From positions 2,728,001 to 2,792,000 of the forward strand of contig NZ_BAAGBE010000001.1 in NCBI RefSeq assembly GCF_047149785.1: a stretch of DNA of 64,000 bases, given 5' to 3'. Shown here piece after piece: positions 63,374 to 64,000 of the stretch. This stretch comes from Nitrobacter sp047149785. GTDB taxonomy: Bacteria; Pseudomonadota; Alphaproteobacteria; Rhizobiales; Xanthobacteraceae. Position numbers and translations under genes: made by a program. The notes under the pieces were generated by a model, which was not told where the DNA came from, searched no databases, and saw nothing but the letters and a program-made list of their open reading frames with translations. Positions within the stretch are counted from its first letter, which is position 1. Every line of letters begins with the position of its first letter.

Positions 63374-64000
63374 GGCTTCCGACAGACAAACATCCGGCCT
63401 TGCCCAAAGGCGCCGAATGCGTTCGATGTCTCCGCCGATACCGCTATGTTGAGCAGGGTTGCCGCATGGACCAGCGGATGGTCGTAATCCACGGTGCCCC
63501 CATTGATGGCCGGGACCAGCACATAGAGCATCAGGTCGTGAAGCGAAATGAAATCCTCGATCTCGACCTCAAGGCCGAGCGTTTTGAGGTGCGGCAGGAT
63601 GCGTGTTTCGTCGAAGAACAAGTTGAATGCGGCGGGCGTGCGCGCGGGCAGGTCCAGCAGGGTGCGGCAATGATTTTGCCGATCATAGGTCGCCATCGAA
63701 TTCTCGATCATGATCAGATGCCCGCCCTCCCGCACCCTTGCGGCAAGGCCGGTGATGGCACGCATCTGCAATTCGACGGATTCGATGTTGATCAGGCAGC
63801 GATCGGTAAAAACGACATCGTATTGCGCCAGCAATCCCGACGCCGCCGAAAGCTCGAGCGCGTTGCCGATCCGGAAGCTGGACCTGTCCTGGAAGCCGTT
63901 GGCCGCGGCTGCTTCACGCGCGGCGTCGATCATTTCCGCGGTATAGTCGATGCCGTCGAGTTGCATGCGCGGGAATTTTGCGGCAAGGCCGAAGCAGTTC
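63370..64000 (-). CDS. SAM-dependent methyltransferase (partial, 5' end outside window)
   Basis: The frame continues past the window edge (..NCFGLAAKFPRMQLDGIDYT), so ATG 63966 is internal. It is a class I Rossmann methyltransferase: LDGIDYTAEMIDAA (acidic loop binding SAM), FRIGNALEL, YDVVFTDRCLINI and REGGHLIMIENS. It is co-transcribed with the HAD, NUDIX and pseI genes. It may methylate a surface sugar. Confidence 0.82.
   Translation of the reverse strand, partial: NCFGLAAKFPRMQLDGIDYTAEMIDAAREAAAANGFQDRSSFRIGNALELSAASGLLAQYDVVFTDRCLINIESVELQMRAITGLAARVREGGHLIMIENSMATYDRQNHCRTLLDLPARTPAAFNLFFDETRILPHLKTLGLEVEIEDFISLHDLMLYVLVPAINGGTVDYDHPLVHAATLLNIAVSAETSNAFGAFGQGRMFVCRKP

Overview
The window is high-GC, densely coding alphaproteobacterial DNA, most likely from the Bradyrhizobium/Nitrobacter/Rhodopseudomonas group. 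Evidence: a dispersed palindromic repeat (GAGCATGATC...GATCATGCTC arms) typical of that family, a type of aa3 oxidase subunit I common there, Irr-like boxes and many Rhizobiales-type small proteins. The genus assignment is inference. No rRNA or tRNA gene was recognised.

1-8.0 kb is an iron-uptake locus. A PiuC-type hydroxylase and a Fiu-like TonB-dependent receptor lie on the minus strand, divergent from a tightly overlapping exbB-exbD-tonB-secA-like operon. 8.0-17.5 kb is mostly core: an orphan ctaD, a LysR regulator divergent from a complete livKHMGF branched-chain amino-acid-type ABC operon, and dusA.

17.5-25 kb is an eroded mobile region that starts with a tyrosine recombinase head-to-head with the 5' end of dusA. 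It holds a DUF2285/XRE pair arranged like QseM/QseC, a DUF6499 reading frame followed by a +1-shifted frame (FseA-like), a truncated filamentous haemagglutinin gene, an IS66 remnant and several broken genes. 24.9-32.1 kb is the most interesting block: a TonB-dependent receptor, an SbmA/YddA-type ABC transporter (frameshifted), a tandem AAA+ ATPase and a ModE-like HTH protein on the minus strand. A near-perfect ModE-type palindrome lies in front, with a second ModE-like HTH gene divergent from it. I read this as a candidate ModE-family-controlled metal or metallophore transport system.

32-43 kb holds a nuclease pseudogene, fragments including a YdeI/relaxase chimera, a very large glycine-rich autotransporter, NDH-2 and recQ. 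In front of the autotransporter lie a 14-codon leader ORF with mutually exclusive stems and a nine-base homopolymer. 43-50 kb carries a second TonB-like protein and three related LuxR-type regulators, two of them broken. 49.8-54 kb has a persulfide dioxygenase-rhodanese fusion and a cobalamin-riboswitch-controlled btuCDF operon.

54-57 kb holds small conserved proteins and an IS3 remnant. 57-64 kb is a nonulosonic (pseudaminic) acid cluster: pseB, a frameshifted pseC, a large unrecognised surface-carbohydrate protein, pseI, and NUDIX, HAD and methyltransferase genes. Broken genes are frequent across the window (at least ten), which suggests a genome losing genes, with sequencing error possible at homopolymers.
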